A DNA stretch of 64,000 bases from Palsa-504 sp963769715 (GTDB lineage Bacteria; Actinomycetota; Actinomycetes; Streptosporangiales; Streptosporangiaceae): NCBI GenBank assembly GCA_963769715.1, contig CAVYNE010000004.1, positions 1 through 64,000 on the forward strand, given 5' to 3'. Within the stretch, counting starts at the first letter, position 1; every line of letters begins with the position of its first letter. Below the pieces are notes generated by a model, which worked only from the letters and a program-made list of their open reading frames with translations, made no database searches and was not told the origin of the DNA. The translations under genes and the position numbers were made by a program. Shown in pieces: positions 61,177 through 64,000 of the stretch.

Positions 61177-61488
61177 TTACGCCGCTGGCTCCTGACCGTT
61201 GCGGGCGTCGAGCCGCGCGGCGATCCTGGCCACCGCCGCCGCCTGCGAGCTGGTCAGCGGCGGCAGCGTGGCCGCCAGCGCCGCAGCCCACGCTCTGAGG
61301 CCCTGCTCTCGTGACACCCGCCCAAGGTCCTGGTCGGGGCGGCAAACGTCATCCGCCTTCTTCCCCGGCGGGTCTGCTTCACTGGGTGCCTGCGGTGCCG
61401 ACGGCCCAGCCGGTGACGTTTCGTTCGAGGGGTGCGGGACGCTGGGGGAATCGCCTGTCGGTGAGCTGGGGGTGACGGGGCTGGTCAT
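61177..61488 (-). CDS. Small hypothetical protein coupled to the replication-relaxation gene
   Basis: A 103-residue protein: a Pro/Ser-rich N-terminal half and a helical C-terminal half (LRAWAAALAATLPPLTSSQAAAVARIAARL). The ATG overlaps the upstream stop in ATGA, so it is translated with the replication-relaxation protein. Short proteins of this kind follow such genes in actinobacterial integrative elements, as I recall. Function unknown. Confidence 0.65.
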   Translation of the reverse strand: MTSPVTPSSPTGDSPSVPHPSNETSPAGPSAPQAPSEADPPGKKADDVCRPDQDLGRVSREQGLRAWAAALAATLPPLTSSQAAAVARIAARLDARNGQEPAA

Positions 61489-62486
61489 AGGCGGTCCGAC
61501 TCCACTTCATCCCACCCGGTCTCGGCGGGGTCTAGCTCGTGCTGGTCTTGCTCGTCGTGTTCGGGTTCGGTGCGCCAGAGGTCGGGGAGTGCGCCGCCCA
61601 GGTCGATGAGCCGCATCGGCGCGTGGCCGCCGTGCAAGGGCATCCACGCCGGGCCGCAGGCCGGGCAGGTGACGCGCGGGTCGAGGGCGGCGGTCGCGAT
61701 CTGGAGGTCGAGGGACGCGGCGGTGGCGGCGAGTGCCTTGCGGGCGGACTGCTCGCGGCGCGCGGTGGGGAAGCAGAACAGGAGCGGCATCGTGAGCGCG
61801 GTCTTGGTCCCGGCCTGCTCGGCGCAGCCAGTGAGCTTGCCGACGAGCTGGGGCAGGTGCTCGGTGCCGGTGTCGTATTCGAGGAGGAACGCGATGTCGG
61901 TTTCGTCTTGCGCCCAGACGCCGAGCCCGTCGGGGCGCGGGCCGAGTTCGCGGCTGCGGGCGTACAGGTAGTCGGAGGCTTCGCCTTCGCCGTCCCACTT
62001 CAGGAGTTCACCGCCGCCGTGCTCGCGGGCGTGCCGCGCCAGGGCGACGAAGAACCACGACGCGCCGGTCATGTGTCCCAGGCGCTGGGAGCGTTCGAGG
62101 GCAAGCTGCCGGTCCGCGCGGACCATCGGCAGCCATCTTTTCTCGTCGTGGTCTTCCTGGCCGAGCAGCGCGGCGCCGATGGTGCCGAGGACGTAGTGCC
62201 ACGGCGCGGAGCCGGTCTGAAGGTGCGGCCAGAAGCGGCGCAGCAGGCCCAGGCGCACGAGCACCGCCAGGCGGTGCCTGGCGGTGGTGATGTTCCCGAA
62301 CGCGAGCGCGGCGAGCTGGTCGGTGGTCAGCACGCGGTGCCGCGCCACCAGGCGCACAAGCTCACGGTCGCGGTCGGTCAGGTGACCGGCCACGGACAGC
62401 ACCGCTGCCTCGTCCCGGGCCGCCCTGGTGCCGACAGCTGCGCCTGTGCCTGCCCCGCGCGTATGAGAATGTGATGACACAGTCAT
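61485..62486 (-). CDS. Replication-relaxation family protein of an integrative element
   Basis: A 333-residue protein of the replication-relaxation family found in actinobacterial integrative and conjugative elements. An N-terminal winged helix (LTDRDRELVRLVARHRVLTTDQLAALAFGN, then RLAVLVRLGLLRRF) precedes a nuclease-like region (DIAFLLEYDTGTEHLPQLVGKL) and a CPACGPAW zinc knuckle. ATG 62486 with GGGAGGGG upstream is chosen. The frame stays open far upstream but without protein-like sequence. It leads a two-gene unit with the small protein downstream. Confidence 0.78.
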   Translation of the reverse strand: MTVSSHSHTRGAGTGAAVGTRAARDEAAVLSVAGHLTDRDRELVRLVARHRVLTTDQLAALAFGNITTARHRLAVLVRLGLLRRFWPHLQTGSAPWHYVLGTIGAALLGQEDHDEKRWLPMVRADRQLALERSQRLGHMTGASWFFVALARHAREHGGGELLKWDGEGEASDYLYARSRELGPRPDGLGVWAQDETDIAFLLEYDTGTEHLPQLVGKLTGCAEQAGTKTALTMPLLFCFPTARREQSARKALAATAASLDLQIATAALDPRVTCPACGPAWMPLHGGHAPMRLIDLGGALPDLWRTEPEHDEQDQHELDPAETGWDEVESDRL

Positions 62487-63205
62487 AAGCCCCGGTCCCC
62501 TCCCGCAGGTACATTTCGCCGCTGACCAGGGGCTACGGCCAGGTCGGGGGCGGCAGGTGCGTCGGCGGTTCTGGTGGTCCGGGTTGCCTGCCGGGCAATC
62601 GTCCGGGGGGTTTGCCCGGTGGAACGCTGGCGGTCGAGCGAGGTCATGCGCACAGTCGCCTTTCCGCGCGTGAACCGTGCGGGTCCCCGCGCACGCCAAG
62701 GCCGCCTTCATCCCCGGAGTGGACACGGGGGCAGGCGGAAGGTCGTCAGGGAAGGGGCGGGCCAGGCCGCCGTGACGGGTGAGTGGGCCGGCTGGCGCGT
62801 GCGTCGGCGTCGCCTCCCCGGTCCCAGGTCCCCGCCCGGTCCGGAGCCCGCCGTCCGCACGCTCCCCGGACGAGGGCCGCGTGCCAGCCGTGGCCGTGCG
62901 CGCCGTGCCGCGGTCGGCAAGGAGGTTGGTGCCGCGCCGCGCGACGCTCGCGCATCCTTCATGAACGCTCCGTGCCGGGTGGGCTGTCAAGGCACCGGTA
63001 GGCCGACAGGTATCCCCGGAACGGTAAAAACTTGGCCAAGGGGTGCGCGGGCGGGCCATAGCACGCGCGGGCCGCTGTTGTCGCGTGGCATCCTGGCCAT
63101 GAGCTGTCTCCCGGAACTTGCCCGGCTGGCGTTTTCCTGGATAACGCGCGCGTTCGCCGCCGGGCAGGTCGTCATGGCGGCCTCCGCGATCCTCGGCGCC
63201 CCGTG
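62487..63205. other. Divergent intergenic region of the integrative element
   Basis: About 700 bases with no convincing gene, although high GC leaves open frames on both strands. A 62-codon leftward frame (62987-63175, starting MTTCPAANARVIQE) is the best candidate but unsupported. The region should hold promoters for both directions and could hold a replication origin or attachment site. I see no clear iterons. Confidence 0.45.
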
Positions 63206-63334
63206 GTGAGCGCCGTGGCGACTGTAAGGGAAGCGCCCGCCGTGCCTGCCGACCGCGTCGGCAGCGCGGCGCCCATGGTGGCGGTGCCGACGCAGGCGGC
63301 CAACGAGGCCGGGCTGATGTCCCGGGTGCTCTAG
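63206..63334 (+). CDS. Short ORF coupled to the next gene
   Basis: GTG opens a 42-residue frame ending in TAG at 63332-63334, whose last G is the first base of the next GTG (TAGTG). The peptide (VATVREAPAVPADRVG, MVAVPTQAANEAG) has no recognised family. The overlap is the main support. Confidence 0.4.
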   Translation: MSAVATVREAPAVPADRVGSAAPMVAVPTQAANEAGLMSRVL

Positions 63335-63657
63335 TGGACCCCGTGGTGCACGACTGCATCGCCTGGACCGACGCCGACACGGCCCGCAAGGGCATCGCGC
63401 TGGACGAGGCGGCCCGGCGGGCCGACGTGCTGTACCTGGCGGCGTGCGCGCTGAAACGGGACAGTGCCGAGGGCAGCGAGGCGGCCCGGCCCGGGGTGCT
63501 GCCGTTCACCGTGGAACGGGTCCCCCGCACCGGCCCCGGCCGGGAAACGGAGAAGGTCACGCTGAGCGTGACGGCGGGCCGGAGCCCGCGCGGGGCGATG
63601 ACCGTCATGATCGGCCCCGCCTTGGCGGCGGGTCCTGGCCTGGGCGGTGCCCGATGA
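63334..63657 (+). CDS. Hypothetical protein of the integrative element
   Basis: A 107-residue protein with no family I recognise: DPVVHDCIAWTDADTARKGIALDEAARRADVLYLAACALKRD, then a beta-rich part ending near VTLSVTAGRSPRG. GTG start overlaps the preceding stop, and its own stop overlaps the next ATG (ATGA). The tight chain of overlaps suggests a transfer or maintenance operon. Confidence 0.55.
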   Translation: MDPVVHDCIAWTDADTARKGIALDEAARRADVLYLAACALKRDSAEGSEAARPGVLPFTVERVPRTGPGRETEKVTLSVTAGRSPRGAMTVMIGPALAAGPGLGGAR

Positions 63658-64000
63658 GCGCCTGGCCGTCGGACAGGCGGGCGGCCGTGCTGGGCGTCGC
63701 CCTGGCGCTGGGCGGTGCCTGGCACGCGGTGCTCATCCTGGTGTTCCTCGTCGCGGTCCTGTGGGCCGACGAGATCGCGCACGCTTCCGCCAGAGCGCTC
63801 AGCGCTGCGCTGGGCGCGGCCCGGGAACGGGCGCGGCAGCGCCGCGAGCTGGACCGTAGGTGGCTGGAGCTGGCCCGGCAGTCCCGGCCCGTGCCGTCCG
63901 CGCACGAGTACCCGGAGGACGTCCGCGACCTCGCCGGGACCCTCGTCGCGCGGCTGTGCCCGGAGTGCGAGGGCCCAGCTCTCGCCAGACTTCGAGGTGT
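63654..64000 (+). CDS. Membrane protein, partial, running off the window
   Basis: The ATG at 63654 opens a frame that stays open to the window end (115 codons). It has one hydrophobic region (about residues 11-35, GVALALGGAWHAVLILVFLV), then a charged helix (ARERARQRRELDRRWLELA) and a C-terminal LCPECEG that could begin a zinc ribbon. It is coupled to the preceding gene by ATGA. It may be a component of the element's transfer apparatus; the complete gene is needed to tell. Confidence 0.6.
   Translation, partial: MSAWPSDRRAAVLGVALALGGAWHAVLILVFLVAVLWADEIAHASARALSAALGAARERARQRRELDRRWLELARQSRPVPSAHEYPEDVRDLAGTLVARLCPECEGPALARLRG

Noticed and set aside
62487..63905. Long upstream extension of the replication-relaxation frame
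   Set aside because: The added residues are low-complexity and not family-like, and a good ribosome site precedes the ATG at 62486.

Overview
The window is GC-rich (about 70%) and packed with short-spaced or overlapping genes. It has frequent GTG starts, AdnA/AdnB helicase-nucleases, a mycosin-like subtilase, an LpdA-type flavoprotein and an actinobacterial replication-relaxation gene. It is chromosomal DNA of a high-GC actinomycete. A Streptosporangiales-like origin is my impression from protein style, not something I could verify. I saw no rRNA, tRNA or CRISPR array.

Layout. 0-11 kb: acyl-CoA metabolism and housekeeping (mutase large subunit, GCS2-family ligase, M20 amidohydrolase, hydrolase with a divergent MarR regulator, gamma-glutamylcyclotransferase, LpdA-type flavoprotein, biotin-dependent carboxylase alpha chain). 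11-14 kb: a membrane PAS-GGDEF-EAL protein. 14-23.6 kb: a branched-chain amino acid block, ilvB-ilvN-ilvC, a CHAD gene, leuB, ilvE and cimA. Three places in this block carry the same inverted repeat, GTCTCG-N5-TGAGAC. Each is followed by a short leader ORF rich in Ile/Leu/Val codons, and the ilvB and cimA leaders are followed by clear terminators. 23.6-25.6 kb: small genes and a FAH-family hydrolase. 25.8-33 kb: a signalling cluster with a PrsW protease, two membrane/secreted proteins and a vWA-PP2C-kinase triad of the TerY-P type. The kinase gene is broken by one extra G. 33-37 kb: acetylxylan-esterase-like hydrolase, membrane protein, mycosin-like protease and an alkyltransferase-like protein. 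37-45.3 kb: adnA and adnB, split by an opposite-strand S41 peptidase gene. Both have the same PafBC/RecA-NDp-like DNA-damage promoter. 45.3-47 kb: an XRE-cupin regulator divergent from azlCD.

47-51.8 kb is accessory. Two tandem large serine recombinase genes (the first lacking its catalytic N-terminus) lie between a C-terminal and an N-terminal fragment of a thiamine-binding (MTH1187/DUF77) gene. The fragments are in opposite orientations, and an intact paralogue follows. A roughly 0.8-kb gene-free stretch then holds repeated TTATCTTAAGT motifs and a 22-bp perfect palindrome. 51.8-59.4 kb: a PLP transsulfuration-type enzyme, small enzymes, and an ABC exporter whose permease frameshift fuses it in frame to its ATPase, with a divergent PadR regulator. 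59.7-64 kb: an ISAzo13-family insertion sequence, then what looks like the edge of an integrative element (replication-relaxation protein and translationally coupled small ORFs) running off the right end.

How the genes work together. IlvBN, IlvC and IlvE act in valine/isoleucine/leucine synthesis, LeuB in leucine synthesis and CimA in the citramalate route to isoleucine. The leaders suggest each transcript senses the charged tRNA of its own end product, while the shared inverted repeat suggests a common repressor or activator. The ATL protein, AdnA and AdnB form a DNA-repair neighbourhood. The PrsW-to-kinase cluster looks like a membrane-associated phosphosignalling module.
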